64,000 nucleotides of DNA from Chlorobium sp. N1 (GCF_004332115.1 NZ_SJPA01000008.1:28682-92681); one strand, 5' to 3'; positions 24,309 through 33,632 are shown, numbered from the stretch's first letter. The notes: a model not told the origin generated them from the letters alone. Translations and numbers: made by a program.

Positions 24309-24430
24309 GGTTCCCTCTCCTGTTTGAATTGTTGTCGTTGTCGTTCCGCATTCATCGGCGGAGCTGGCCGCCTTTTCCTCAAACGACCTTCGTTCATCGA
24401 GAGTTCCGCACCTGCATGGTCATGAGGCGC

Positions 24431-25831
24431 CTACCCCTGCCGGAAGAGCATGCGGAAGGTCGCGCCTTCTCCTTCGTGGTGTTCAGCACGAACCGTGATG
24501 CCCTGGAGGTCCCCAAGCTTTCTGACGATGGCCAGGCCCAGGCCGGAACCCCCCGATTCGCTGCTTCTTGACTGGTCGATCCGGTAGAAACGCTCGAATA
24601 CCGCTTCCAGCCGGCTCTCTTCGATGCCTTCTCCCTCGTCCCTCACCGTGCAGAACGGCCTGCCGTCCCGGGTGCCGCTTCTGAGGGTGACGGTGGAGCC
24701 CCGGGGAGAGTATTTCAGGGCGTTGGTGAGGAGGTTTTCGAGCATGATTGCGAGCATGTCCGGGTCGGCAAGGCCGATGCAGCCGCCTTCCCGGGCAACG
24801 TCGATGGTGATCTCCCTTTCCATGGCGTGCCGGCCCAGGCGCTGCAGCACCCTGGCGATGACGGCGTCGATATCGATGGGTCGGAGTGCTGCTGCCTCAC
24901 GGGTGGAGTCGTGCCGTGCAAGAAGAAGCAGCTGTTCGATGAGCTGCGTCATGCGCTCCAGCTCATCGAGGCAGGTGCGGATGCGCTCCTCGTAGTGTTC
25001 ACGCTCCCTCGGCCGCCGTATCAGGACCTCAAGGGTGCCGCGCACGGCCGCCAGCGGGGTCTTGAGTTCGTGCGATGCGTCGGCGGTGAACTGCTTCTCG
25101 CGGTCGAAGGCCTCCTGCAGCCGGTCGAGCAGGGCGTTGATGGTGGCCGAGAGCCGGTAGAGCTCGTCGCGGTTCGAGGGCAGGGGGATGCGCCGGTCGA
25201 GATGCTCTCTTGTTATGCTTTCCGCGGTGCTGATCGCCTCTTCGACCGGGCGGATGCTGCGGGCGGCAATGGCGCGGGTGAGGGCGAAGAGGGTGATGAG
25301 GATGGCCGGAAACGAGAGCAGGAGCACCCGGCGGAGGTCGGCGAGTACCGCGATGGCGTCGCCGAGCGGGCGCGCGACCGTGATCCAGCCGCCCGGTTGG
25401 CCCGGGGAGGCATGAAGCGGACGCTGCAGCAGGCGTAGCTCAAGCCCGCCCGCCGTCGTATTGAAGAAGATCGGGCGGGATGCGGTGGTGTCGACCGGCA
25501 GGGCGATGAGGCCGAGGTTCGCCGTGCGTCTCAGCGGCGTGCCCTCAGTTGTACTGAGCTGGATGAATTCCGGACGCAGCGGTTCCCGGCGGCGCTCCCG
25601 GCGCGTATCATCCTTGTCGTGGCGATCGTCATCGGACGGCTTATCCCTGTGGTGCTCGCCCGGGCGGCCGTAGGCGAGCCGGAGGGCCCTCTGCGAGACG
25701 CTCGCAAGCTCATGGTCGTAATGGCTGTAGACGACCCGGTCGATCATGACGTAGAGCGTGGTGAAGACCAGGGCGACGAGCACTGCCGTTGCGGCGGTGT
25801 AGTAGATCGCGATGCGGTTCCGCAGGCTCAT
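24431..25831 (-). CDS. Sensor histidine kinase of a QseC/PmrB-like two-component system
   Basis: 466 residues. N-terminal helix (about 10-33), a periplasmic domain of about 140 residues, a second helix (about 165-185), HAMP, phosphoacceptor in ADASHELKTPLAAVRG, and an ATPase domain with NLLTNALKYSP, DEGEGI and GSGLGLAIV. The periplasmic domain carries an unusual His/Asp/Lys/Arg-rich run (about residues 58-85), which could bind metals or sense charge. It overlaps the response regulator by 4 bp and is last in the operon starting at 27561. Confidence 0.93.
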   Translation of the reverse strand: MSLRNRIAIYYTAATAVLVALVFTTLYVMIDRVVYSHYDHELASVSQRALRLAYGRPGEHHRDKPSDDDRHDKDDTRRERRREPLRPEFIQLSTTEGTPLRRTANLGLIALPVDTTASRPIFFNTTAGGLELRLLQRPLHASPGQPGGWITVARPLGDAIAVLADLRRVLLLSFPAILITLFALTRAIAARSIRPVEEAISTAESITREHLDRRIPLPSNRDELYRLSATINALLDRLQEAFDREKQFTADASHELKTPLAAVRGTLEVLIRRPREREHYEERIRTCLDELERMTQLIEQLLLLARHDSTREAAALRPIDIDAVIARVLQRLGRHAMEREITIDVAREGGCIGLADPDMLAIMLENLLTNALKYSPRGSTVTLRSGTRDGRPFCTVRDEGEGIEESRLEAVFERFYRIDQSRSSESGGSGLGLAIVRKLGDLQGITVRAEHHEGEGATFRMLFRQG

Positions 25832-26526
25832 GGCCGTGTTTCCTCCTTCTTTCCGCCTTCGGGTGTACGGATGACGTAGCCGACGCCGCGCACGGTCTGG
25901 ATCAGTCCGCTGCACCCCGCGGCTTCGAGCTTGCGGCGGAGGAAGTTGACATAGACGTCGATGACCGAGGTGTCTGCGTCGAAATGGATGTCCCAGACAT
26001 GTTCGATGATGCGGCTCCTCGTCGAGACCCGGTCGAGGTTCCGGAGGAGGTATTCGAGCAGTGCGAACTCTTTCGGCGTAAGGCTGAGCTCCCGATCGCT
26101 GCAGTGCGCGCGGTGCGTTTCCGCATTGAGCCTAAGCGGCCCCGCACTGAGCGCTCGGGCGGACTCCGGGCCGCCGCGCAGCCGGGTCCTGATTCTTGCC
26201 AGCAGCTCCTCGAAGGCGAAGGGTTTCTTGACGTAGTCGTCGGCCCCTGCCTCCAGTCCGAAGACGACGTCGCCGGGGGCGTCGCGGGCGGTGAGGAAGA
26301 TGACCGGCACCGTGACGGACGCCTTGCGAAGCTGTCGGCATACCTCGATGCCGCTCAGTTTGGGCAGCATCCAGTCGATGACGCAGAGGTCGTACTCGTT
26401 CGTCATGGCCATGGCCAGCCCCTCTTCCCCGTCGGAGGCGGTGTCGACGGCGAAGTTCTCCTCTTCGAGGCCGTCCTTGAGAAAACGGGCTATGCCGGGT
26501 TCGTCTTCAATGATCAGGAGTCGCAT
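25828..26526 (-). CDS. OmpR/PhoB-family response regulator
   Basis: 232 residues. Receiver domain with acidic pocket IIEDE, phosphoacceptor Asp in LCVIDWMLPKLSG (near residue 51) and Lys in DDYVKKPFAFEELLARI. The C-terminal winged helix has LTPKEFALLEYLLRN and VDVYVNFLRRK-type elements. It pairs with the overlapping sensor kinase. ATG 26526 was chosen because upstream extension enters the previous gene. Confidence 0.95.
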   Translation of the reverse strand: MRLLIIEDEPGIARFLKDGLEEENFAVDTASDGEEGLAMAMTNEYDLCVIDWMLPKLSGIEVCRQLRKASVTVPVIFLTARDAPGDVVFGLEAGADDYVKKPFAFEELLARIRTRLRGGPESARALSAGPLRLNAETHRAHCSDRELSLTPKEFALLEYLLRNLDRVSTRSRIIEHVWDIHFDADTSVIDVYVNFLRRKLEAAGCSGLIQTVRGVGYVIRTPEGGKKEETRP

Positions 26527-26536
26527 GGATCTCAGC

Positions 26537-27076
26537 TCAGTCCTTGTCGTGGTGTTCGCTTTTTTCGTGCCCGGAGGAGAACATTCCCGCAAGGAGGGTT
26601 TCAGGTTCGACACCGTTGCCGGCGGCGATTTCGCCGATGCTCATCGTCGTGGTGAAGTCTTTCATGCCTTTCAGGGCAAGCTCCGCTTCAAGCTCGTCCG
26701 GGGTTTTCTTCATGACGAGGGCGAGGGTTTCGAGTGAGGAGGACTCAAGCGCCCTCATGGATGCGCGCGCTGCCCGCTTTTCCCGGTGTTCCCCGTCGTT
26801 TTCGCCGATGAAGGGCATCACCGCGACAGCCGTGACCAGCATTGAGGCTCCGATGATGGCGAGTGCCGTGTTTTTGGAAAAGTAGTGCGTGAATGCTTTC
26901 AGGTTTGCGAGGACATGGGCGAGAACGCCGCCCACAAGCAGCCAGCTCAGCCACTTGTGGACAGGCTCGACCAGTCCCGTTTCAATATCGAAAAAAATCA
27001 GCACTCCTGTAACTCCGGAGATGATGAAGGCGCCTATTGCCAGAGGAGTCGCCCAGGATTTCAGTGTCGGTTTCAT
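26537..27076 (-). CDS. DUF4405 membrane protein with C-terminal helical domain
   Basis: 179 residues. Residues 1-90 form three membrane helices with His41 and His54 (PVHKWLSWLLVGGVLAHV), the DUF4405/cytochrome b561-like pattern that may bind haem. The C-terminal 80 residues are soluble, repeating TPDELEAELALKG and IGEIAAGNGVEPETL, short helical units. It lies 10 bp upstream of the response regulator, in one operon. Confidence 0.82.
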   Translation of the reverse strand: MKPTLKSWATPLAIGAFIISGVTGVLIFFDIETGLVEPVHKWLSWLLVGGVLAHVLANLKAFTHYFSKNTALAIIGASMLVTAVAVMPFIGENDGEHREKRAARASMRALESSSLETLALVMKKTPDELEAELALKGMKDFTTTMSIGEIAAGNGVEPETLLAGMFSSGHEKSEHHDKD

Positions 27077-27123
27077 CTGTTGAACGGGTTTATGGGTTTA
27101 TGTTATTACGGTTTCATCATCTC

Positions 27124-27561
27124 TCAGCGCCGCGTGCCGGGGCCGTCACGGCGTATTTCAGGACGGATCCCGGGGCCGTTGTAGCCCGGTGCCTTCCCGG
27201 CCGGTTCGATGCGCCGTGCCTCCACGCAGCTCATGCGTCCCCGGCGCTCCGTCTTGCCGAATACCCTGACGATGGTGCGGTCGTCGACGTCGAGCCCCTT
27301 CCAGGCCTTTCTGCTGATTTCCAGCAGGGTCTCTCCGCTGCGGTCGCGGAAGGTGTAGCAGTCGCCGCGGCGGTGGTTGACGATCCGGCCCTCGAGCACG
27401 ACCTTCGTGTCGTCAGCCATATTGCCGATTGCGGCCGCTCTTTGAGGGCGCAGGGATTTATCCTGAGGCGCGCCGGCCTCGGGTCCGCGGTAGGCCGCAA
27501 AGCCGGTCGAGCTGAAAAGCATGCTGCTGCCGATGAGCGCCAATAGGGTAGTCTTTTTCAT
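27124..27561 (-). CDS. BOF/YgiW-family periplasmic OB-fold protein
   Basis: 145 residues with a signal peptide (cleavage after GFAA near residue 23). The core LEGRIVNHRRGDCYTFRDRSGETLLEI...VRVFGK is the bacterial OB-fold (BOF) domain of YgiW/YdeI, stress proteins often linked to cationic-peptide or peroxide tolerance. GGAGG precedes two adjacent ATG codons; the second, at 27561, has better spacing. It is first in the operon BOF-DUF4405-regulator-kinase, recalling ygiW-qseBC in enterobacteria. Confidence 0.87.
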   Translation of the reverse strand: MKKTTLLALIGSSMLFSSTGFAAYRGPEAGAPQDKSLRPQRAAAIGNMADDTKVVLEGRIVNHRRGDCYTFRDRSGETLLEISRKAWKGLDVDDRTIVRVFGKTERRGRMSCVEARRIEPAGKAPGYNGPGIRPEIRRDGPGTRR

Positions 27562-27701
27562 CATAACCTCCATTTTCCTGTTCATTGGTTTCTGTTTTCC
27601 GGTCGTTTCAGCCGGTAGCCTTTGCCAACCGACTGATCATAACGTAACCCCCCGAACCTTAAACGGGGATGAAGCGCGGCTTAAAATTCGCTTAAAAATG
27701 A

Positions 27702-27725
27702 AGCACCCCCGGGTTTCGGGGGTGC
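27702..27725 (-). terminator. Terminator after phoH
   Basis: GCACCCCC (27703-27710) pairs with GGGGGTGC (27717-27724); on the minus strand it is followed by TTCATTTTT. Confidence 0.75.
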
Positions 27726-27766
27726 AGGGCCATGTTCAGGGCTATGCTGGATATGCAGGGCGTGCG

Positions 27767-28732
27767 CTACTTCTGCTCGTGCTCTTCGTGCTGCTCGTAG
27801 GCGTTGACGATGTCGCGCACGAGCTTGTGGCGCACCACGTCGGACGTGTCGAGGTGGACGAAGCTGATGCCCTTGATCCCCTTGAGGATCTGCTGCGAGT
27901 TGCCGAGCCCGGACTCTATCTCGCGCGGAAGGTCGACCTGGGTGACGTCGCCGGTGATGATGGCCCTTGAGTTGACACCAAGCCGGGTGAGACACATTTT
28001 CATCTGCCTGGTCGATGCGTTCTGGGCTTCGTCGAGGATGATGAAGGCGTTGTTGAGGGTCCGGCCGCGCATGTAGGCGAGCGGGACGATTTCGATGATG
28101 CGGCGTTCGGTCAGGAGGCGGAGTTTCTCCGAGCTCAGCATGTCCTGCAGCGCGTCATAGAGCGGGCGCAGGTAGGGGTCGATTTTCTGGGCGAGATCGC
28201 CGGGCAGGAACCCGAGGCTCTCGCCGGCCTCGACGGCGGGGCGGGCGAGCACGATCCGCTTGACCGTCTTGGCCTTCCATGCGGCAACCGCTATGGCCAC
28301 GGCCGTGTAGGTCTTTCCGGTTCCTGCAGGACCGATGGCGAAGACGATGTCGTTGTTCTTGGCTTCCGAGACCATCCGGCGCTGCCCGTTGGTCTTGGCC
28401 CGTACGGCATAGTCCTGGGTGGCGACGATGACGTCGTCGTCGGCTGCCGTCGCATCAGCACTCTTCTCGACGGGGGATGCGGTAAGGTTGATGAGGGTAT
28501 GCAGGTCGGTTTCGAGGATCTCGCCGTGTCGGCGGGCGAGCTGCTTCATTTCGTCGAGGATGTGCTCGAGGCCGGCAACTTCCTCCCGGGACCCGTCGAG
28601 GGTGATCTTTGCCCCCCTGGAACTGATGCGCACGTCCGGAAAGGCTTCGCGGAGGATTTTAAGGAGCGCGTCGTGCGGGCCGAACAGGATGACCGGCTCG
28701 ACTCCTTCGATCTCGATGTTCCTTGTCGTCAC
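27767..28732 (-). CDS. phoH: PhoH-like ATPase
   Basis: About 321 residues. Walker A is GPAGTGKTY and Walker B FIILDEAQN, with ARPAVEAGESLGFLPGD between; this is the PhoH/YbeZ ATPase that works with the YbeY RNase in rRNA and stress-related RNA processing. Two starts are possible: GTG 28732, used here because it just clears the upstream hldD stop, and ATG 28798, which has AGGGAG upstream but overlaps hldD by 55 bp. Confidence 0.92.
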   Translation of the reverse strand: MTTRNIEIEGVEPVILFGPHDALLKILREAFPDVRISSRGAKITLDGSREEVAGLEHILDEMKQLARRHGEILETDLHTLINLTASPVEKSADATAADDDVIVATQDYAVRAKTNGQRRMVSEAKNNDIVFAIGPAGTGKTYTAVAIAVAAWKAKTVKRIVLARPAVEAGESLGFLPGDLAQKIDPYLRPLYDALQDMLSSEKLRLLTERRIIEIVPLAYMRGRTLNNAFIILDEAQNASTRQMKMCLTRLGVNSRAIITGDVTQVDLPREIESGLGNSQQILKGIKGISFVHLDTSDVVRHKLVRDIVNAYEQHEEHEQK

Positions 28733-28743
28733 AGGCTTCGGGT

Positions 28744-29736
28744 TTAGGGGTTCTGGTGCATGTCCAGGAACGGGTTCTCCTGCATGAGATGTCGGCATAC
28801 GTACTCCCTGACGCCCTCCTCAAGCGGGGTGAACGGCAGATCGTAGCCGGCGGCGCGAAGTGACTGCATCTCGGCCCGGGTATGGTACTGGTACTTGTCG
28901 CGCAGGGTTTCAGGCATCGGGATGTATTCGATCGAGGGCTGCAGGCCGAGGGCCGAGAACGTCGCTTCGGCAAGCTCGCGGAAGGTTCGTGCCGTTCCGG
29001 TTCCTGCGTTGAGGAGTCCTCTGGCCGAAGGGTTCTCGAGCAGCCACGCCATGATGCGCGTGCAGTCGCGCACGTAGATGAAGTCGCGCTCCTGCCCTCC
29101 GTCCTCGTATCCCTCGCGGTGCGAACGGAAGAGCTTCACATGTCCGCTTTCCCTGATCTGGTGGTAGGCCTTGTAGACCACGCTGGACATGTCCCCCTTG
29201 TGGTATTCGTTGGGGCCGTAGACGTTGAAGAACTTGAGTCCGACGGCGTGCTCCAGCACCCCGTTCCGGAACGCCCATCGGTCGAAGAGCTGTTTGGAGT
29301 AGCCGTACATGTTCAGCGGACGGAGCCTGTCGATTGGCTCGGTTCCGTCAGTGTATCCGTGTTCTCCTCCGCCGTAGGTCGCCGCGCTCGATGCATAGAT
29401 CAGCCGCACCTCCTTCTGCATGCAGTAGGAGGCGATTTTCTTGGAGTATTCGTAGTTGTTCCGGAGCAGGTGGTCTGCATCCGTTTCCGTCGTGGAGCTG
29501 TTCGCCCCCATGTGGATGATCGCTTCGATCCCCGGGAGCGCATTGCGTTCGAGCAGGGCGGGGAAGTCGTCTTTCGCGATGAAGTCGACATATCGGAGTC
29601 CTGCGAGGTTGCGCCATTTCGGGGGAGTGGTCAGGCCGAGATCGTCGACGATGATGACCTGCTCATGGCCACTGCGGTTGAGTTCGTAGAGCATGGCGCT
29701 GCCGATGAATCCAGCGCCGCCGGTGATGATGATCAT
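28744..29736 (-). CDS. hldD: ADP-L-glycero-D-manno-heptose-6-epimerase
   Basis: 330 residues, short-chain dehydrogenase fold. NAD-binding GGAGFIGSAM at residue 6, the family-specific VDDLG and AKDD, catalytic MYGYSK, and FFNVYGPNEYHKGDMSSV are all characteristic of HldD/RfaD. It makes the heptose precursor of the lipopolysaccharide inner core. It lies upstream of phoH on the same strand. Confidence 0.95.
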   Translation of the reverse strand: MIIITGGAGFIGSAMLYELNRSGHEQVIIVDDLGLTTPPKWRNLAGLRYVDFIAKDDFPALLERNALPGIEAIIHMGANSSTTETDADHLLRNNYEYSKKIASYCMQKEVRLIYASSAATYGGGEHGYTDGTEPIDRLRPLNMYGYSKQLFDRWAFRNGVLEHAVGLKFFNVYGPNEYHKGDMSSVVYKAYHQIRESGHVKLFRSHREGYEDGGQERDFIYVRDCTRIMAWLLENPSARGLLNAGTGTARTFRELAEATFSALGLQPSIEYIPMPETLRDKYQYHTRAEMQSLRAAGYDLPFTPLEEGVREYVCRHLMQENPFLDMHQNP

Positions 29737-29829
29737 GCGGGAACGGTAAAAGGGTTGCGTGTGCCGTCCCCACCTGGGGTCCGGCGCATCCTGAAGCCAG
29801 AATCAATATAGCGCGGGAGGGGAGAAAAG

Positions 29830-29861
29830 AAAAGACCGCCCCGTATCGAAGGGCGGTCTTT
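29830..29861. terminator. Bidirectional terminator
   Basis: AAAGACCGCCC / GGGCGGTCTTT with loop CGTATCGAA, between the sigma-like gene and hldD. On the minus strand it ends in TTTTCTTTTC, so it mainly serves the sigma-like gene. Confidence 0.85.
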
Positions 29862-29889
29862 GCATCGATGTTGCAATCGGGTCTCTACA

Positions 29890-30312
29890 CTATGCCGAGG
29901 CCTTCATGATCATGTCGTTCACCAGGAGCTTGCGGCCGAGGTAGAGCCAGGTGCGAACGGTCTCGACGGGCTTTCCGACGATTTCGGCGATCTGGCGGTG
30001 CTTCAGGCCCGACACCTCGCTGAGCAGGACCGAGAGCTTGATGTCTGCGGCCCACTGGCGGAGCACCGCCATCAGCTTCTTTCCTCCGCTGCACTCGGTG
30101 CTGTCGATGCAGAACTCGGTATCCTGCCCGTAGCGGTCGATGTAGCACAGGCGGAAGGTTTTCAGGAGCGTCGATTCGTCCTGGGTGCGGTCGGTGTTGA
30201 CGTAGGTCATGTTGACCAGTTCCGTTGTGGCTTTTTCGCTGCCCGTCATCCAGTAGGCGAGGCTGTAGATGTCGTCGAGCAGGTCTATAGGTGATTTCTT
30301 TATGCGCGTCAT
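29890..30312 (-). CDS. Short sigma-70-like (ECF-type) protein
   Basis: 140 residues. The C-terminal half, LSEVSGLKHRQIAEIVGKPVETVRTWLYLGRKLL, is a clear sigma region 4 helix-turn-helix. The N-terminal half (LLDDIYSLAYWMTGSEKATTELVNMTYVN) resembles region 2.1-2.2 but is short and lacks a recognisable -10-binding segment. ECF sigma factors are normally about 170-200 residues, so this is trimmed between the regions. No anti-sigma gene is adjacent. A GGAGG site precedes ATG 30312. Confidence 0.78.
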   Translation of the reverse strand: MTRIKKSPIDLLDDIYSLAYWMTGSEKATTELVNMTYVNTDRTQDESTLLKTFRLCYIDRYGQDTEFCIDSTECSGGKKLMAVLRQWAADIKLSVLLSEVSGLKHRQIAEIVGKPVETVRTWLYLGRKLLVNDMIMKASA

Positions 30313-30474
30313 GGTTCCTCCTTCTCTGTGTTTAGATACAGGATTTAATTTGTCCTGTTTGTAAGGTACGAAGAAAAAGGATCATTGTCCAGTTTATTTT
30401 CGTGAATTCGGGGAAAAAGATATTTTTTAACGGAACGTTTCGACACTGAGCACGCAATTCCTCTCCCTATCTTC

Positions 30475-31548
30475 ATGCACAACGACATACTGCGGCACCT
30501 CAACCCGGCTCTTTCCAGGATAAGCGCCTATGCGGTCGAGGGGGGCCAGGAGGCTCCGGTGAAGCTGAACCAGAACGAGAGCCCCTTCGACCTTCCGATG
30601 TGGCTCAAGGAGTCCATTGCCTCGGAGTTCGTCCGGGAGCCTTGGAACCGGTATCCCGACATCCTTCCGTACCGGGGGATCGAAGCCTATGCGGAGTTCC
30701 TCGGCGTGTCCTCCCGGAGGGTGATCATGGGCAACGGTTCGAACGAACTGCTCTACACCATATTCATGGCCGTGCTCGGCCCCGGCCGGAAGATCCTCAT
30801 TCCCGAGCCCTCATTTTCGCTCTACGAGAAGATCGCCCTGCTCATGCAGGCCGAGATCGTCGGGGTTCCGATGCGCCGCAGCCTCGATTTCGACCCGGAC
30901 GCCATCCTGGACCGGGCGAAGGCTCAGGATGTGGATCTTATCGTCCTCTCCACGCCGAACAACCCGACCGGCAAGTCGATCGCACCGGAGGATATCCGCC
31001 GCATCGCCCGGGAGAGCGGCGCCATCGTGCTTGTCGACGAGGCATATATAGAGTTTTCCCGCTTCGAGTCGGCCCTCCCGCTTGTCGACGAGCTGCCGAA
31101 CGTGGTGATTCTTCGCACCATGTCGAAGGCGCTCGCGCTTGCCGGCATGCGCATCGGCTTCGCCATCGCCCAGGAGCCGCTCATGGCCGAGCTCGCCAAA
31201 CCGAAGATTCCTTTCGCATCGAGCCGCCTTGCCGAAATCACCCTCCGCCAGGTCCTTGCGAATTATTCGATTGTTACGGATGCAGTGTCGTATATTCTGG
31301 ATGAGCGGGAGCATCTCTATCAGGAGCTTGAGCTGATGGAGGGTGTCGAGCCGTTCCTCGGCGACACCAATTTTCTCATCATCCGCGTTGGGGATGCCGG
31401 GGCCGTTTTCCGGAGCCTCAGAAGCCGCGGGGTGCTCGTGCGCAATGTTTCGGGCTATCCCCTGATGGAGGGGTGCCTGCGCTGCAACGTGGGGCTCAAG
31501 GATGAGAACCGCTGCCTCATCGACGGGCTTCGCTCAATCCGCCCGTAG
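30475..31548 (+). CDS. hisC: Histidinol-phosphate aminotransferase
   Basis: 357 residues, class II PLP aminotransferase. NENESPFDLP-type substrate region (QNESPFD at about 22), GNGSNELLYTIF phosphate-binding block, TPNNPTG and VDEAYIEF, and the Schiff-base Lys in TMSKALALAGMRIGF. It converts imidazole-acetol phosphate to histidinol phosphate. It stands alone here rather than in a his operon; the rRNA methylase gene starts 5 bp after its stop. Confidence 0.95.
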   Translation: MHNDILRHLNPALSRISAYAVEGGQEAPVKLNQNESPFDLPMWLKESIASEFVREPWNRYPDILPYRGIEAYAEFLGVSSRRVIMGNGSNELLYTIFMAVLGPGRKILIPEPSFSLYEKIALLMQAEIVGVPMRRSLDFDPDAILDRAKAQDVDLIVLSTPNNPTGKSIAPEDIRRIARESGAIVLVDEAYIEFSRFESALPLVDELPNVVILRTMSKALALAGMRIGFAIAQEPLMAELAKPKIPFASSRLAEITLRQVLANYSIVTDAVSYILDEREHLYQELELMEGVEPFLGDTNFLIIRVGDAGAVFRSLRSRGVLVRNVSGYPLMEGCLRCNVGLKDENRCLIDGLRSIRP

Positions 31549-31552
31549 CCGC

Positions 31553-32095
31553 ATGCCGGTCTTCAGGAAGCTCGAGGGTCGTGAAATGCGGCGGACTCCA
31601 CCGGGAGCGTACGCATCCCGCGCGCCGCATTCCATCGTGCTTCTCCTGCACAACATCAGGAGCATGTGGAACGTCGGGTCGATGTTCAGGACCGCGGACT
31701 GCGCCGGCATCGAAAAGATCCTGCTTTCCGGCTATACGGCCACTCCGCCGCGCAAGGAGATATCCAAGACCGCGCTCGGGGCGGAAGAGAGCATGCCGTG
31801 GGAGTATCTCGAGGACCCGAAGAGTGCCCTCGTCGGTATGAAGGCAGACGGCAGGAGGGTGTACGGGCTTGAAATCACGGAGGGAAGCAGGCCCTATACC
31901 GAACTTTCTCTGGAGGATTTCCCGCTCTGCCTGGTGCTCGGCAACGAGGTGGGGGGGATTGATGACGGCCTTCTTGAGGTCTGCGACGGGGTGCTGGAGA
32001 TTCCGCAGTACGGAACCAAGCATTCGCTCAACGTTTCCGTCGCGGCCGGAGTCGCACTGTTCGAGCTTGTCCGGGTTCTTCGGGGCTGCGGGTGA
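31553..32095 (+). CDS. SpoU/TrmH-family RNA 2'-O-methyltransferase
   Basis: 180 residues, a single SPOUT domain. Motif 1 LLLHNIRSMWNVGSMFRTAD, motif 2 LVLGNEVGGI and motif 3 IPQYGTKHSLNVSVAAGVALFE form the knotted S-adenosylmethionine site. It lacks the extra N-terminal RNA-binding domain of RlmB, so it resembles TrmL/TrmH-type enzymes; tRNA or rRNA target unknown. ATG 31553 lies 5 bp after the hisC stop. Confidence 0.93.
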   Translation: MPVFRKLEGREMRRTPPGAYASRAPHSIVLLLHNIRSMWNVGSMFRTADCAGIEKILLSGYTATPPRKEISKTALGAEESMPWEYLEDPKSALVGMKADGRRVYGLEITEGSRPYTELSLEDFPLCLVLGNEVGGIDDGLLEVCDGVLEIPQYGTKHSLNVSVAAGVALFELVRVLRGCG

Positions 32096-32161
32096 TGTTT
32101 TCCCCTTTGCAGGGGTTGGTTATTAATAGAGGGGAATTGGCAATAAGAGAGGTGTTCTTCG

Positions 32162-33007
32162 ATGCTGCATTACAAAACATATCAAGTAGTTGAGCCGGAG
32201 GCTCCGTGGGTCGTGTTCGTGCACGGCGCAGGCGGGAGCTCGTCCATCTGGTTTCTCCAGATCAAGGAGTTCATGCGCCATTTCAACGTGCTGCTCGTCG
32301 ACCTCCGCGGCCACGGGCGCTCGAAGGCCGTGGCCGGCGTGAAGGATGACCTCCATTACAATTTCGAAGACATCACCCGGGACATCCTCGAGGTGCTCGA
32401 CTCGCTCAAGATCGAGAAGGCCCACTTCATCGGCATCTCGCTCGGCACCATCCTGATCCGCAACCTCAGCGAACTGGCGCCGGAGCGCGTGATCTCAATG
32501 GTGATGGGAGGGGCGATCATCCGGCTGAACGTGCGAGCCAAGGTCCTTGTCGCACTCGGCAACGCCTTCAAGCGCTTCGTGCCTTACATGTGGCTCTACC
32601 GCTTCTTCGCCTGGATCATCATGCCGCGCGAGCGACACAAGAAATCCCGCCTGCTTTTTGTCAACGAAGCCAAGAAGGTCGCCCAGAAAGAGTTCATGCG
32701 CTGGTTCCGGCTCACCTACGAGCTTACTCCGCTCCTCCGCTATTTCGAGGAGAAGGACACCGCCATTCCTACGCTCTATCTGATGGGGGAGGAGGACCAC
32801 ATGTTCCTGCCCGCGGTCCGCTACATCATCACCCGGCACAGCAACTCCTTCCTCCAGGTGATCGGCAACTCCGGCCACGTCTGCAACGTCGACCAGCCGG
32901 CCGAGTTCAACCGCCGGGCCATCGGTTTCCTGCAGGATCTCTCTTCCGGGAGGGCGGACGCTTCTGCGGCGGCTCTCGGATCCTCCGCCTGCCTTGCCGC
33001 CTGCTAG
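32162..33007 (+). CDS. Alpha/beta hydrolase
   Basis: 281 residues. Oxyanion motif FVHGAGGSS, nucleophile elbow GISLG (Ser near residue 100), acid in LMGEEDHMF and catalytic His in GHVCNVDQP. A lid domain covers about 125-200 with several aromatic/Arg residues. The substrate is unknown. The gene converges on pth with a 4-bp overlap of stop codons. Confidence 0.9.
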   Translation: MLHYKTYQVVEPEAPWVVFVHGAGGSSSIWFLQIKEFMRHFNVLLVDLRGHGRSKAVAGVKDDLHYNFEDITRDILEVLDSLKIEKAHFIGISLGTILIRNLSELAPERVISMVMGGAIIRLNVRAKVLVALGNAFKRFVPYMWLYRFFAWIIMPRERHKKSRLLFVNEAKKVAQKEFMRWFRLTYELTPLLRYFEEKDTAIPTLYLMGEEDHMFLPAVRYIITRHSNSFLQVIGNSGHVCNVDQPAEFNRRAIGFLQDLSSGRADASAAALGSSACLAAC

Positions 33008-33576
33008 AGGGTGGCTTTGTTGTAGTGGTTCATGGCATGCTCGATGCCGCTTTGGACGAAATCGAGCGCAGCGTCGCGTGCCGTCTCCAGTACCCTGTCC
33101 ATCACTGTGCGCTCATCCGCACTGAACTTCCCCAGAACGAACGACGAAAACGACCCGGGCGGCATGTCCGTGGTGCGGATGCCGATGCGCAGCCGGGCGA
33201 ACTCCTCGCTTCCGAGCGAGAGGATGATGTGCTTCAGGCCGTTCTGGCCTCCGGCGGAGCCTTTCGCCCTGAGGCGCATGGTGCCGGACGGGAGGTTCAG
33301 GTCGTCGCAGGCGACGAGGATGTCGCTTTTCAGCGCCTTGTGGAAGTTCATGGCGGCCACCACGGCATGGCCGGAGAGGTTCATGTAGGTGGTCGGCTTG
33401 ATGAGCATCACGGGCTTGCCGCGGTGGTTGATGCGGGCGGCAAGGTACTTGCCCTTCCCCGATGTGAAATTCACCCCGTGCAGGGCGGCAAGCTGGTCGA
33501 CCAGATCGAAGCCGATGTTGTGCCGGGTGTTCTGGTACCGGGATTCGGGGTTCCCGAGGCCGATGATGAGTTTCAT
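33004..33576 (-). CDS. pth: Peptidyl-tRNA hydrolase
   Basis: 190 residues, standard length. [18 protein letters not shown] holds catalytic Asn and His (about residues 8-22); [10 protein letters not shown] and [10 protein letters not shown], with catalytic Asp, follow, then [10 protein letters not shown] and RLRIGI. It releases tRNA from dropped-off peptidyl-tRNA. Confidence 0.97.
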   Translation of the reverse strand: MKLIIGLGNPESRYQNTRHNIGFDLVDQLAALHGVNFTSGKGKYLAARINHRGKPVMLIKPTTYMNLSGHAVVAAMNFHKALKSDILVACDDLNLPSGTMRLRAKGSAGGQNGLKHIILSLGSEEFARLRIGIRTTDMPPGSFSSFVLGKFSADERTVMDRVLETARDAALDFVQSGIEHAMNHYNKATL

Positions 33577-33606
33577 TGCGCTCTTGTTGGCGGGGGGTGG
33601 AAACAG

Positions 33607-33632
33607 GGACGGCCTTCAATCGAAGGCCGTCC
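33607..33632 (-). terminator. Hairpin after the pyrophosphatase gene
   Basis: Perfect 11-bp stem GGACGGCCTTC / GAAGGCCGTCC with a 4-nt loop, 27 bp after the hppA stop; minus-strand continuation is TGTTTCC rather than a clean T run. Confidence 0.75.
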
